A stretch of 64,000 nucleotides of DNA from Bacteroidales bacterium UBA5287 (GCA_002411345.1 DHSL01000018.1:1-64000), one strand, 5' to 3'; positions 1 through 9,525 are shown, counted from the stretch's first letter. The notes: generated by a model from the sequence alone, not told the origin. Numbers and translations are program-made.

Positions 1-24
1 AAACCTGAAGGCTTCTTTTTTTTT
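1..24 (+). terminator. 3' arm of an intrinsic terminator cut by the window edge
   Basis: The window opens with the arm AAACCTGAAGGCTTC followed directly by nine T. This is the expected second half of a GC-containing stem plus T-tract; the first arm would lie before base 1. It implies a plus-strand transcript ending here. Inferred from one arm only. Confidence 0.5.
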
Positions 25-52
25 AATGCATATCAATCTGTTATAAAAAGAA

Positions 53-91
53 ATCCATAAGTTTAAAGGCTTTGGCTCCAAACTTATGGAT
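53..91 (-). terminator. Intrinsic terminator after the yegP-like gene
   Basis: A perfect 12-bp stem (ATCCATAAGTTT at 53-64 with its complement at 80-91) encloses a 15-nt loop. On the minus strand it is followed by TTTCTTTTT. It lies 65 bases past the stop of the YegP-like gene and faces the truncated plus-strand terminator at 1-24, so it separates two converging transcripts. Confidence 0.75.
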
Positions 92-156
92 AAAAAGACT
101 AATTTTTAAAAACCTGTAACAGTTAATAAGTACTAGTCAAAAATTCTTCTACCGTT

Positions 157-489
157 TTAAAGTAATTCTTCTATCGGCGATTCCGGAGCGTTCTTTTTTA
201 CAGAATCAATGCCATTTTCTCTTGCCACTTTAGTAGTATAACTTTCGCTTTTTCCAATGGTCTCTTTATTTTTCGCTTTTAGTGTAAAAGAGAAATTCTC
301 CCCATCTTTGCGTTCGTAATTTGCATCATCAGGAGCATTTTTTTTCACAGATTCAACGCCATTTATGCAGCCCTGTTTGCTTGAATACCCCTCGCTTGAC
401 AATATTATTTGTCCGTTTACAGCTTTTAATCTGAAATAGAACTGTCCGCTTTTTTCGCTTTTGAAAACTTCAAACTTTGGATTTTTCAT
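157..489 (-). CDS. YegP/DUF1508 family protein, two tandem repeats
   Basis: Small cytosolic protein of 110 residues made of two copies of the DUF1508 (YegP) unit. The first copy covers about residues 5-52 and the second about 60-103. Each ends in the near-identical G-(V/I)-(E/D)-S-V-K-K-N-A-P string, and each carries the aromatic F-x-F strand and an S-E-(G/S)-Y segment typical of the family. Two units is the usual length for this family. The biochemical role of YegP-like proteins is not established. No signal peptide is seen. The gene is monocistronic on the minus strand and closed by the hairpin at 53-91. Confidence 0.85.
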   Translation of the reverse strand: MKNPKFEVFKSEKSGQFYFRLKAVNGQIILSSEGYSSKQGCINGVESVKKNAPDDANYERKDGENFSFTLKAKNKETIGKSESYTTKVARENGIDSVKKNAPESPIEELL

Positions 490-551
490 TACTTAAATAA
501 TTTAGTTAATAATCAAAGAATCTTTATATTACAACAAATTATCAAAAAAAA

Positions 552-651
552 TGTTTACAAAACCGTAACCCATCTATACGTATCCGGTTAATCAATGCTG
601 CAGTTCCGCAAGCACCTGTTCTTCGAATGTAGCAAGTTCCTTTTCCGGTAT
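552..651 (-). pseudogene. Decayed partial copy of the ilvE 3' end
   Basis: Bases 552-589 match 921-958 (end of intact ilvE) at 37 of 38 positions. Bases 590-651 match 1083-1145 (inside ilvE) with four substitutions and one missing base. The copy therefore lost about 124 bases between the two blocks and carries a frameshift. It has the same orientation as ilvE and lies downstream of the ilvE terminator. It cannot encode an enzyme. The rest of the 490-923 interval (652-836) holds no convincing gene. Confidence 0.85.
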
Positions 652-836
652 ACCTTTTGAAGATGTTTTAAAGGCGGTAAAATCAAGCAAATAAAGGCAA
701 CGATAAATGCATTTGGCTTCATGCTGACAACAATGCACTTGTATGCTAGAAACATTAGTACCCTGCCATCAGAAGCAAGAGTTCTATTGTAAATTTGCAC
801 AAAGAATCTGATGAAAGGGAAAAGGAACATAAAAAG

Positions 837-873
837 AAAATCCCGCGTAACTATTTTATTTACACGGGATTTC
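837..873 (-). terminator. Intrinsic terminator of ilvE
   Basis: On the minus strand AAATCCCGTGTA pairs with TACGCGGGATTT through one T-G wobble, leaving an 11-nt loop, followed by a T-rich stretch. It sits about 50 bases after the ilvE stop and before the ilvE remnant, so the remnant is probably untranscribed from the ilvE promoter. Confidence 0.75.
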
Positions 874-923
874 TATTTTTTGTTTATCAAACTTACTTCA
901 CAAAAAGTTATTTAAAGGTTTGT

Positions 924-1940
924 TTACAAAACCGTAACCCATCCATACGTATCCGGTTCATCGCCGTACTGTATAGCTCGAAGTTTATGATATAATTTTT
1001 CGCTGATGGGACCAGCTTTTCCATCTTTGCAGAACTCATACGTTCTGTTCTCGCTGATATCATCAATGCGTAGTATTGGGCTAATCACCGCTGCAGTTCC
1101 ACAAGCACCTGCTTCTTCGAATGTAGCAAGTTCCTCTTCCGGTATTTGTCGTTGTTCCACCGTCAGTCCCATATCTTTAGCCAGTTGCATCAAGCTTTTG
1201 TTTGTTATTGACGGCAAAATAGACGAAGATTTTGGAGTGATATACGTATTATTTTTAATTCCGAAGAAGTTAGCCGGTCCGCATTCGTCAAGATATTTCT
1301 TTTCTTTAGCATCCAGATAAAGCACAGCCGAGTATCCCATGTGGTGAGCTTTTTCGCCAGAGTACAAGCTTGCCGCATAATTACCACCAACTTTATAAGT
1401 ACCTGTTCCTAGTGGAGCAGCGCGGTCATATTCTCTCATGATCACCATTGGTGTAGGTTTGAAACCCTCTTTAAAATATGGTCCAACCGGTGTTACAAAA
1501 ATAATAAACGTATATTCTTTAGACGGGCTCACGCCAACCTGTGCGCTGGTGCCAATTAGGAGTGGGCGAATATAAAGAGACGCGCCACTCTCGTATGGAG
1601 GAACAAATCGAATGTTTTTTTCCACTGCCATGATCACCATTTTCTCGAAAAACTCGACCGGCAGTTCCGCCATCATTATCCCATTACAAGAAGATTGCAA
1701 TCTTAATGCATTTTCTCTCATACGAAAGATTCTTACTTTTCCGTCTTTTCCTTTAAATGCTTTGAGTCCTTCAAACGCTTCCTGGCCATAGTGTAAAGCT
1801 GTTGCCGCCATGTGCAGATTCAAATACTCAGAAGTTTCAAGTACCGGGTCGCTCCATTTACCATCCTTGTAAAAGGACCTGACATTGTAGTCGGTCTTCA
1901 TATATCCGAATGAAAGGTTTGACCAATCTATAGATTCCAT
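924..1940 (-). CDS. ilvE: Branched-chain amino acid aminotransferase
   Basis: PLP enzyme of fold-type IV that transfers the amino group between glutamate and the keto acids of leucine, isoleucine and valine, in the cytosol. The 338-residue length fits the larger class of bacterial/eukaryotic BCAT. Visible signatures: YGQEAFEGLKAF near residue 51, the PLP lysine K183 in GTGTYKVGGNYA, and YLDECGPANFFG with the family glutamate. The C-terminal GACGTAAVISP segment is also typical. It is divergent from dnaG across 130 bases, with a TACTTTTG -7 box at 1997-2004 on its strand. A truncated relic of its own 3' end lies just downstream at 552-651. Identification is firm. Confidence 0.97.
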   Translation of the reverse strand: MESIDWSNLSFGYMKTDYNVRSFYKDGKWSDPVLETSEYLNLHMAATALHYGQEAFEGLKAFKGKDGKVRIFRMRENALRLQSSCNGIMMAELPVEFFEKMVIMAVEKNIRFVPPYESGASLYIRPLLIGTSAQVGVSPSKEYTFIIFVTPVGPYFKEGFKPTPMVIMREYDRAAPLGTGTYKVGGNYAASLYSGEKAHHMGYSAVLYLDAKEKKYLDECGPANFFGIKNNTYITPKSSSILPSITNKSLMQLAKDMGLTVEQRQIPEEELATFEEAGACGTAAVISPILRIDDISENRTYEFCKDGKAGPISEKLYHKLRAIQYGDEPDTYGWVTVL

Positions 1941-1996
1941 TTTTTTAGAGATTTAGTTTGTTTTTTAGTTCGTTTACAGATTTGTATATATATAGG

Positions 1997-2004
1997 CAAA
2001 AGTA
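1997..2004 (-). promoter_or_regulatory. Putative ilvE -7 box (TAnnTTTG type)
   Basis: The minus strand reads TACTTTTG, a full match to the Bacteroidota -7 consensus TAnnTTTG, 57 bases before the ilvE start. No clear -33 TTTG was seen at the usual distance, so it is only a candidate. Confidence 0.45.
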
Positions 2005-2070
2005 AGATTTATTTTTATAAAATATATCGTTATCACAACTTAAATAGTTATTTTCGCAATCCAAACCAGC

Positions 2071-4143
2071 ATGATCGATCAAATAACAATATCTAAAATT
2101 CAAGATTCTGCACAAATTGTTGATGTAGTATCTGATTTTGTTACTCTTCGTAGACGAGGAGTCAACTTCGTTGGTCTTTGTCCATTTCACGACGACCATT
2201 CCCCATCATTCTATGTCTCTCCCTCCAAGAACATATGTAAATGTTTTGTCTGTGGAGAAGGAGGGACCCCGGTGAATTTCATAATGAAGCATGAGCAGCT
2301 ATCATATTACGAAGCACTAAAATATGTAGCCAAAAAATATAATATTGAAGTCGTTGAGAAAGAGCTGACAAACGAAGAAAAAGAAGCCCAGAGTGTCAGA
2401 GAGAGTTTATTTATTCTCAACGAGTTTGGTCGTGATTATTTTGTGAAGACCCTTCATGATCATCCAGAAGGTTTATCTGTTGGAATGAGTTATTTCCGTG
2501 AGCGCGGATTCAGAGATGATATAGTTAAGAAGTTTCAGTTAGGTTATAGTTTAGAGCAGCGCGATGCCTTTTCCGTAGAAGCACAAAAAAACGGTTATAG
2601 AAGAGAGTTTCTTCTCAAGACCGGTCTCTCTACCGGAGGTGATAATGGTAGTCCCCTTTACGACAGGTTTCGCGGAAGAGTTATTTTTCCCGTTCACACA
2701 TTATCCGGGAAAGTCGTTGCTTTTGGCGGTCGCATTTTAAAAAAAGCAGAAAACACAGGCAAGTACGTCAATTCACCTGAAAGTGAGATTTATTCCAAGA
2801 GCAATGAGTTATACGGAATATATTTCGCAAAGAATTCAATTGTCAAGCAAGACAAATGTTTTTTAGTAGAAGGCTACACAGATGTGCTCTCGATGCATCA
2901 AGCCGGTATTGAGAATGTTGTATCTTCTTCCGGAACCGCGTTGACCCATGGTCAGATACGCATGATTCATCGTTTTTCTGAAAACATCACTGTGTTGTAT
3001 GACGGAGATGCAGCAGGAATCAAAGCCGCGTTACGTGGAATCGACCTGTTGTTAGAAGACGCGATGAATGTGAAAGTAGTGCTGTTGCCCGCAGGAGAAG
3101 ATCCTGACTCATTTGCAAGAAAGCAAAATGCCGAATCTTTTCATAAGTATATTGAGCAGAACGAAACAGATTTCATACGATTCAAGACCCAGTTATTGTT
3201 AGATGAATCCGTAGGCGATCCCATAAAGCGAGCCGGAGTGATTTCAAATATAGTACAAAGTATATCCCTTATTCCCGATAATATTACCCGTGCAGTTTAT
3301 ATTCAAGATTGTGCCCGTTTGCTTGAGATGAATGAAGCCGTGTTAATTCAGGAAGTAAATAAGATTCGTCGTCAGAAATATGACAACAATGTAAAAAGCG
3401 AATCCAAGTCCACCTTATCCTATCCTCAGGTAGAAATTAAAAAAGAATCCAAGTCAGGTGAAGTATCCAAGTCCGCCACCGACATTAAGTTAAGTTCAAA
3501 ATCACCATTTTTAAGATTTGAAAAAGAGCTTATCAGGTATGTAGTTCGATATGGTACGCTGCCAATCTATCAGAAATACAGAAAAGTAAAAAAGAAAGTC
3601 GCTCGCCAGATTGTCGAAGAAGAAGTATTAGAAGAAGAAGGTCCATCAGTAATTCAGTATATCCATTATGATTTAGAGCGTGATGACATTCACTTCACGA
3701 ATTCGGTTTTTGCCCAGATAATGGATGAAGCCCTCAGTCGCTTATCCGACGCAGATTTTGTACCTGGGAAGTATTTTCTTTATCATTCTGACGAAATTAT
3801 AAGTAAATTAGCATCAGATTTGATAAGTGATAAATATCAACTTAGTAAGTATCATGCTAAAGCTATAGGTGAGATATCAGATAAAGATATTGAAGGCGTG
3901 AGTCAATTTGATCAAAATAAATCTCGTTTGTTAGAGCAGAACAATTTGCTGATGCTTGTACCCCGAGCCACTACCGAGTTAAAAAATGCTCATGTTATGA
4001 ATAAGATAAAAGAGATTAGAGACGCATTAAACACAGCCAGTTCAGAAGACATGTTAAAGTTAGTGGCTCAGCTTAAAGATTTGCAACAGATGAAAAAAGA
4101 ATTAGCCAAAGTGTTAGGCGAAAGAATAATATTAAAATATTAA
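2071..4143 (+). CDS. dnaG: DNA primase
   Basis: Synthesises RNA primers at the replication fork. The 690-residue protein has the N-terminal CHC2 zinc ribbon (C37, H40, C58, C61), the central catalytic core with a TOPRIM segment around residues 260-345 (FLVEGYTDVLSMHQAG, then LYDGDAAG with the metal-binding aspartates), and a C-terminal helicase-binding region. That last region is divergent and begins with a charged, low-complexity linker rich in K, S and E around residues 430-480. The start ATG is preceded by no strong Shine-Dalgarno, as usual in this phylum. An ABC exporter ATPase gene follows after 6 bases, so the group may be co-transcribed. Confidence 0.97.
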   Translation: MIDQITISKIQDSAQIVDVVSDFVTLRRRGVNFVGLCPFHDDHSPSFYVSPSKNICKCFVCGEGGTPVNFIMKHEQLSYYEALKYVAKKYNIEVVEKELTNEEKEAQSVRESLFILNEFGRDYFVKTLHDHPEGLSVGMSYFRERGFRDDIVKKFQLGYSLEQRDAFSVEAQKNGYRREFLLKTGLSTGGDNGSPLYDRFRGRVIFPVHTLSGKVVAFGGRILKKAENTGKYVNSPESEIYSKSNELYGIYFAKNSIVKQDKCFLVEGYTDVLSMHQAGIENVVSSSGTALTHGQIRMIHRFSENITVLYDGDAAGIKAALRGIDLLLEDAMNVKVVLLPAGEDPDSFARKQNAESFHKYIEQNETDFIRFKTQLLLDESVGDPIKRAGVISNIVQSISLIPDNITRAVYIQDCARLLEMNEAVLIQEVNKIRRQKYDNNVKSESKSTLSYPQVEIKKESKSGEVSKSATDIKLSSKSPFLRFEKELIRYVVRYGTLPIYQKYRKVKKKVARQIVEEEVLEEEGPSVIQYIHYDLERDDIHFTNSVFAQIMDEALSRLSDADFVPGKYFLYHSDEIISKLASDLISDKYQLSKYHAKAIGEISDKDIEGVSQFDQNKSRLLEQNNLLMLVPRATTELKNAHVMNKIKEIRDALNTASSEDMLKLVAQLKDLQQMKKELAKVLGERIILKY

Positions 4144-4149
4144 TAGAAT

Positions 4150-5055
4150 ATGTTCTATTTAGAAACCAGAAATGTTATAAAACAATATGCAGAGCACCGC
4201 GCATTGGATGGTGTCAGCATTCAGGTTCCTCAAGGCACCGTGTTTGGGTTGTTAGGTCCCAATGGTGCAGGAAAAACCACTCTTATCCGCATAATCACGA
4301 GGATTACAGCTCCTGACACAGGCGAAGTACTTATTAAAGATCGTCCATCTACCAAAGAAGACGTTTATAATATAGGTTATTTGCCAGAAGAACGTGGATT
4401 ATATAAAAAGATGAAAGTAGGCGAACAAGCTTTGTACTTAGCTCAGCTAAGAGGTATGAAGAAAGAGAAAGCCTATAGAGAACTGATGATATGGTTCAAG
4501 CGATTTGAGATTTCAGATTGGTATAACCGTAAGGTAGAAGAGCTATCGAAAGGAATGCAACAGAAAGTTCAATTTATTTCGACCGTTATTCACAATCCCG
4601 ATCTGCTTATTTTTGACGAGCCATTTAGTGGTTTTGACCCTGTAAATGCAGAGATAGTTAAAAATGAGATGCTTCGTTTAAAAGACGAAGGTAAAACGAT
4701 CATTCTTTCCACCCATAACATGGAATCCGTTGAAGCCCTTTGTGACAATATTGCCCTTATCAACAAGTCAAGAGTAGTTTTGCAAGGCAATGTTTTTGAC
4801 ATAAGAAAAGACAATCAGCCAAACACCTATAAGTTTAGGTTAACAGGAAATAAGTTTGATTTGGAAGATCAAGCCTTTACCATATTGAGTAAAGAGCCCT
4901 ATCATGAATATATTGATGTCCGCGTCAAGAAACAGGAAAATATCGATAACAAATATCTGGCAAAACTTATTTTCGATAATTACGATGTCGTATCTTTTGA
5001 AGAAGAATTACCAACAATGAATGATATATTTATTAAAACCGTTACAAGCAAATGA
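4150..5055 (+). CDS. ABC-2 exporter ATP-binding subunit
   Basis: Cytoplasmic ATPase of an ABC-2-type exporter (NatA/CcmA-like). Walker A GPNGAGKTT lies near residue 37, a degenerate signature ELSKGMQQK near 130, Walker B LLIFDEPFSGFDP near 155, and the switch histidine in STHNME. About 80 residues after the nucleotide-binding domain form the C-terminal extension seen in NatA-like subunits. It overlaps the permease gene by 4 bases (ATGA), which indicates translational coupling. The substrate is unknown; sodium or drug export are known for relatives but cannot be read from sequence. Confidence 0.93.
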   Translation: MFYLETRNVIKQYAEHRALDGVSIQVPQGTVFGLLGPNGAGKTTLIRIITRITAPDTGEVLIKDRPSTKEDVYNIGYLPEERGLYKKMKVGEQALYLAQLRGMKKEKAYRELMIWFKRFEISDWYNRKVEELSKGMQQKVQFISTVIHNPDLLIFDEPFSGFDPVNAEIVKNEMLRLKDEGKTIILSTHNMESVEALCDNIALINKSRVVLQGNVFDIRKDNQPNTYKFRLTGNKFDLEDQAFTILSKEPYHEYIDVRVKKQENIDNKYLAKLIFDNYDVVSFEEELPTMNDIFIKTVTSK

Positions 5056-6371
5056 ATACATTAGCCTTAGTTATTGAACGTGAATATATTTCACGCGTAA
5101 AGAAAAGATCGTTCATTATTCTTACCATTGCAATGCCCGTATTATTGGTATTACTTGCGTTTGTTCCAATGTGGCTCTCGCAACTTAATGATTCGGGAGT
5201 AAAAAATATTGCAATTGTTGATAAAACCGGTTTGTATGCCAGTGAATTGAAGTCGACAGAGACTTATAATTTTCAGGTAATTACCGCAGCCCAGGAAGAC
5301 GATTATAAGAAGCAGATAGGCGGAGATATTTATGGTATTTTGACCATTTCAAACGATTTGAGCAAATATCCAAATTCAGTTAACCTGTTATCAGAGAAGC
5401 AAGCTCCCGCATCATTGCAATCCCTTATTCAAAACGCTTTAAACGAAAAAGTAACGCAACAAAACCTTGATAACTTATCAACTCAAAGTAATGTCAGCGA
5501 TCAATCTATTAAAGAAGTAAGGTCGATAATTGAAAAAGGCGGGAATGTAACTGTAAGCACATTAAAGTGGGGAAAAGATGAGAAAGCCTCAAAGACCTCG
5601 ACCGAAATGGCCACAATTGTAGGAGGAGCCTTTACCATGTTGATTTACATGTTTATTCTGATGTATGGAGGTATGGTTATGCAAGCCGTTCAAGAAGAAA
5701 AGAAAAGTCGCGTAGTAGAAGTCATGGTCTCTTCAGTGAAACCCGTAGATTTACTAATTGGCAAAATAGTAGGAGTAGGGTTAGTCGGCATAACCCAATT
5801 AGTCATATGGACAGTCCTTACCCTTGTATTATTTTTAGGCGTATCATTTGTTTATAATACGCCCGAGCAAGCCCAGCTTATGGCCCAAGCAGGCAGTATG
5901 GGAATGGGAGATATTGATGTAAACAACATCATGGAATCTATTGTCAGTCTCAATTGGGTAGAGATAATTATCTATTTCTTTGTATTTTTTATTGGCGGAT
6001 ATATTTTATATGCCTCACTTTTTGCCGCCATTGCCGCTGCCGTTGATAGTGAAGAAGATACAAATCAGTTTATGATGCCAATAACAATATTGATTGTGTT
6101 TGCTTTTTTTGCAGGCATTTACAGTATTGACAATCCCGATGGTCCTTTAGCATTCTGGACCTCCCTGTTTCCGTTTACTGCTCCCATTGTGATGATGGTT
6201 CGCATACCTTTTGGCATTCCTTTCTGGCAGTTATTACTATCGTTAGTTTTACTTTACGGAACATTTATTCTTGTTTCAATTGCCGCAGCTAAAATCTATC
6301 GTGTAGGAATTCTGATGTATGGTAAAAAGCCAACATTCAAAGAAATGATGAAGTGGATGAAATATTCCTAA
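5052..6371 (+). CDS. ABC-2 exporter permease (NatB-like)
   Basis: Inner-membrane partner of the preceding ATPase. The 439-residue protein has one N-terminal membrane helix (about residues 22-44), a long extracytoplasmic domain (about 45-190), then at least five hydrophobic segments toward the C-terminus, the topology of the NatB/ABC2_membrane_3 group. The motif VQEEKKSRVVEVMVSSVKP after the first C-terminal helix is the conserved cytoplasmic coupling element of this family. It starts inside the ATPase stop codon. GH29 follows after 20 bases; no functional link is known. Confidence 0.92.
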   Translation: MNTLALVIEREYISRVKKRSFIILTIAMPVLLVLLAFVPMWLSQLNDSGVKNIAIVDKTGLYASELKSTETYNFQVITAAQEDDYKKQIGGDIYGILTISNDLSKYPNSVNLLSEKQAPASLQSLIQNALNEKVTQQNLDNLSTQSNVSDQSIKEVRSIIEKGGNVTVSTLKWGKDEKASKTSTEMATIVGGAFTMLIYMFILMYGGMVMQAVQEEKKSRVVEVMVSSVKPVDLLIGKIVGVGLVGITQLVIWTVLTLVLFLGVSFVYNTPEQAQLMAQAGSMGMGDIDVNNIMESIVSLNWVEIIIYFFVFFIGGYILYASLFAAIAAAVDSEEDTNQFMMPITILIVFAFFAGIYSIDNPDGPLAFWTSLFPFTAPIVMMVRIPFGIPFWQLLLSLVLLYGTFILVSIAAAKIYRVGILMYGKKPTFKEMMKWMKYS

Positions 6372-6391
6372 GTTAAAGAGTTTTTTTTAAT

Positions 6392-8479
6392 ATGAAGTTC
6401 AAGTTAATACTATTTTTTATTTCGTTTTCGACATTTGTTTCTGCCCAGTTAAAACCCTCTCAGCAATGGTTAGATCAGAAGTTTTCCATGTTCATCCATT
6501 TCGGATTATATTCTGAATATGGAGGAGTCTATGAAGGAAAGCCTGTAACTAAGGGTTATAGCGAGCAGATTCAATCTTTTGCAGGTATTTTTAGTGATTG
6601 GTATGGCGAAACAGCTCAAAGATTTAATCCAGTACAATGGAATGCAGACAGCATTGTATCATTAGCGAAAAGTGCAGGAATGAAATCAATAGTCTTCACT
6701 TCCAAGCATCACGATGGATTTTGCATGTACGATTCAAAATATACAGATTTCAATATTGTAGATGCCACTCCTTATGGAAGAGATTTGATGAAAGAGCTTG
6801 CCGAAGCCTGTAAAAGAGGAGGAATAGGTTTTTCGGTCTATTTTTCACTTATTGACTGGCATTATCCTCAAGCCTATCCCATATCAAGTCACAATGCCGA
6901 TCCAAATACCCCAGAGCATTACCAGTTCAACTTGAAACAAGTAGAAGAAATAATGACTAATTACGGTCCCATTTCCGAAATCTGGTTTGATATGGGATCA
7001 CTAACCCCCGAACAGAGTAAAGGTTTATATGATTTAGTCAATACGCTACAACCCGAATGTATGATTAGCGGTCGACTTGGTAATGATTATATTGATTTTG
7101 CTGTGATGGCAGATAATGAATATCCTGATTATAAGTTAGCCGTTCCATGGCAGACAGCCGCTTCGATGTTTGATGAAACCTGGGGCTATCGTTCCTGGCA
7201 ACAAAGAGGAGAAGTAGGACCTAAAGTAGAAGAAAAGTTACGAAGCCTTGTGAAAGTGATCAGTCGCGGTGGTAATTACCTACTAAATATTGGTCCCAGA
7301 GGCGATGGTTCCCTAGTAGAATTTGAGAGAGACGTATTATTGAAAATGGGAAAATGGATTAGCGATAATTCCGAAGCCATTTATGGTTCAACGTCAAATC
7401 CTTTTGATCACACTTTTTCCTGGGGAGATATAACAACCAAGGATAATACAATTTTTGCTTTTATTGAAAACATGCCATCATCTAAAAAGGTTTTATTGGA
7501 TGGATTTGAAGGAAAAGTAGATAAAGTATCTGTTCTTGCCACCCGTGAAGCTTGTGACTTCATCCAAAAAAATGAAAAGTTAGAAATTAGTTTACCGAGT
7601 AATCTCTCCGCTGTTGATTTACCAGTACTTAAAATTACATTTAAATCCGGTTTTGTAATAAAACCATCTCCAATAATCAGTTCAGGTTTGTTCACCCCTG
7701 AAAATGCCGTTCCTGTGTTCGGTCATTCAAGTTTAAATTATTATGGCGGTTATAAAAGTCTTATTGCCTATGACTGGGCATTTAGAACAAAGAGAAAAGC
7801 TGTTTCCCCTAAATTATTATTTTCTGACAATGAAAAAGGGAAAAAGCTAACTGTTGCAATCGATGGTAATCTCGAAGAAGTCGTGTTGCAATCGACAGAA
7901 TTCAACTTAGTCAAGTTAGAATCGAACAGTGTAAAATGGGGCAATTTATTCAAAAAGCAAGGAAGTGGAGTCTTTGGTTTTGTAGAAGAAGAAAACAAAT
8001 CTTTTATCGATACAAAAGCAAATGATTCAGATTGGACAAAAGTTGCTGATTTCTCTTATGGCGAAAAACTGCAAATGCCTTTAGGAATGCGAAAAAGTGT
8101 ATTGTTTCTTCAAGAAATTGAATCGACCAAAGAACAACAAATTGCCGTAGAAATTGGAAGTGGAAACGCTGTTTATATACTGCTGAATGGTAAGTATATA
8201 ACTGCTCATTTATCGCCTGAAAGGATAAAATATGAAGAAGAGATTGTGTTTTTGCCATTGAGAAAAGGTGATAATCAGCTGATCATCAAATATTACATTG
8301 GCTACGAAAAATCTTTGAATTATAGTATTCGTCCCCTTTCCGAGTGGCATATTTATTCAATTTCACTCCCATCCTTATCACTGGAAAAAGCTGATTTCCA
8401 CACTATTTCCATTCGTTCTTCAAATCCAGAGTATAAAGTATCCCCATTGAGAATGAATAATATTCAAATAAGTTTCTGA
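6392..8479 (+). CDS. GH29 alpha-L-fucosidase, exported
   Basis: Retaining exo-fucosidase that removes terminal alpha-L-fucose from glycans. The 695 residues start with a cleavable signal ending near FVSAQ (residue 19). The TIM barrel follows with GH29 hallmarks: KFSMFIHFGLYSEYGG, FTSKHHDGFCMYDSKYTDFNIV, and the nucleophile D200 in EIWFDMG. Beyond about residue 430, two beta-rich regions extend the protein well past a compact GH29. The last one (about 560-690) looks like a galactose-binding-type sandwich, inferred from strand pattern only. It sits 20 bases after an ABC-2 permease gene and 10 before dus. The linkage specificity cannot be told. Confidence 0.93.
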   Translation: MKFKLILFFISFSTFVSAQLKPSQQWLDQKFSMFIHFGLYSEYGGVYEGKPVTKGYSEQIQSFAGIFSDWYGETAQRFNPVQWNADSIVSLAKSAGMKSIVFTSKHHDGFCMYDSKYTDFNIVDATPYGRDLMKELAEACKRGGIGFSVYFSLIDWHYPQAYPISSHNADPNTPEHYQFNLKQVEEIMTNYGPISEIWFDMGSLTPEQSKGLYDLVNTLQPECMISGRLGNDYIDFAVMADNEYPDYKLAVPWQTAASMFDETWGYRSWQQRGEVGPKVEEKLRSLVKVISRGGNYLLNIGPRGDGSLVEFERDVLLKMGKWISDNSEAIYGSTSNPFDHTFSWGDITTKDNTIFAFIENMPSSKKVLLDGFEGKVDKVSVLATREACDFIQKNEKLEISLPSNLSAVDLPVLKITFKSGFVIKPSPIISSGLFTPENAVPVFGHSSLNYYGGYKSLIAYDWAFRTKRKAVSPKLLFSDNEKGKKLTVAIDGNLEEVVLQSTEFNLVKLESNSVKWGNLFKKQGSGVFGFVEEENKSFIDTKANDSDWTKVADFSYGEKLQMPLGMRKSVLFLQEIESTKEQQIAVEIGSGNAVYILLNGKYITAHLSPERIKYEEEIVFLPLRKGDNQLIIKYYIGYEKSLNYSIRPLSEWHIYSISLPSLSLEKADFHTISIRSSNPEYKVSPLRMNNIQISF

Positions 8480-8489
8480 AAATTATTAA

Positions 8490-9476
8490 ATGAAAATTGG
8501 TAATATAGAATTTCCGAAATATCCAGTGTTTCTGGCACCGATGGAAGATGTTACGGATATTGGTTTTAGATTGCTCTGCAAACGTTTTGGAGCAGATATG
8601 GTGTTTACTGAATTTGTGTCGAGTGATGCTTTAGTTAGAGAAGTAAAAAAAACAAAAGAGAAACTCACCATTTCAGATGAAGAACGTCCCGTTGCAATAC
8701 AAATCTATGGACGAGAGCCAGACGCAATGGTAGAAGCTGCACAGATTTGCGAATCAGCTAATCCTGATATTCTTGATATTAATTTTGGTTGTCCCGTTAA
8801 AAAAGTAGCCGGAAAAGGCGCCGGTTCAGGGATGTTGCGCACTCCGGAATTGATGCTTGAGATCACGAAGAAAGTGGTGAAAGCCGTAAATATTCCAGTT
8901 ACTGTGAAGACCCGTTTAGGTTGGGACAGTGACACCAAAATTATCACAGAGCTTGCAGAGCAATTGCAAGATTGCGGTATTCAAGCACTGACTATTCATG
9001 GTCGCACTCGTGCTCAAATGTACACAGGAGAAGCCGACTGGACATTGATAGGAGAAGCAAAGAATAATCCCCGCATCCATATTCCAATTATTGGTAATGG
9101 CGATATTGATTCTGCAGAGGTATGTAAAAAACGATTTGATGAGACAGGAGTAGATGCCGTAATGATTGGAAGAGCCACTTTTGGTCGACCATGGATTTTT
9201 CAGGAAGTGAAGCATTATCTTCAAACTGGAGAACTTTTGCCACAAGAATCTTTTGGATGGTATCTAGATGTTTTGAAGCAACAGGTAAATCAAAGTGTTG
9301 AACGTTTAGACGAAAGAAGAGGGATATTGCATATCCGCAGACATTTAGCTTCATCACCTTTGTTTAAGGGGATTCCCGATTTCAAACTCACTCGTATTGC
9401 AATGCTCAGAGCCAATAGTGTGGAGGAGTTGTTTTCTATTATGGATGAAATCCCTGAAAAGTTCAACTTAGTTTAA
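8490..9476 (+). CDS. dusB: tRNA-dihydrouridine synthase
   Basis: FMN-dependent enzyme that reduces uridines in the D-loop of tRNA. The N-terminal FLAPMEDVTDIGFRLLC motif, the catalytic cysteine C101 in DINFGCPVKK, the VKTRLGWD strand, the IHGRTRAQMYTGEADW segment and GNGDI near residue 200 define the Dus family. The 328-residue length and the small C-terminal helical domain fit DusB. The gene is packed behind GH29 and before a small exported protein, all on the plus strand. Assignment to DusB rather than another Dus clade rests on overall resemblance. Confidence 0.93.
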   Translation: MKIGNIEFPKYPVFLAPMEDVTDIGFRLLCKRFGADMVFTEFVSSDALVREVKKTKEKLTISDEERPVAIQIYGREPDAMVEAAQICESANPDILDINFGCPVKKVAGKGAGSGMLRTPELMLEITKKVVKAVNIPVTVKTRLGWDSDTKIITELAEQLQDCGIQALTIHGRTRAQMYTGEADWTLIGEAKNNPRIHIPIIGNGDIDSAEVCKKRFDETGVDAVMIGRATFGRPWIFQEVKHYLQTGELLPQESFGWYLDVLKQQVNQSVERLDERRGILHIRRHLASSPLFKGIPDFKLTRIAMLRANSVEELFSIMDEIPEKFNLV

Positions 9477-9525
9477 ACTGTTGATTGTGTTTGAAGTCAA
9501 TATTAATAATCAGATATGGACTGTA

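Noticed and set aside
588..830. 80-codon minus-strand frame downstream of ilvE
   Set aside because: It runs through the ilvE relic and a hairpin-adjacent region, and its translation resembles no protein; the relic explains part of it.
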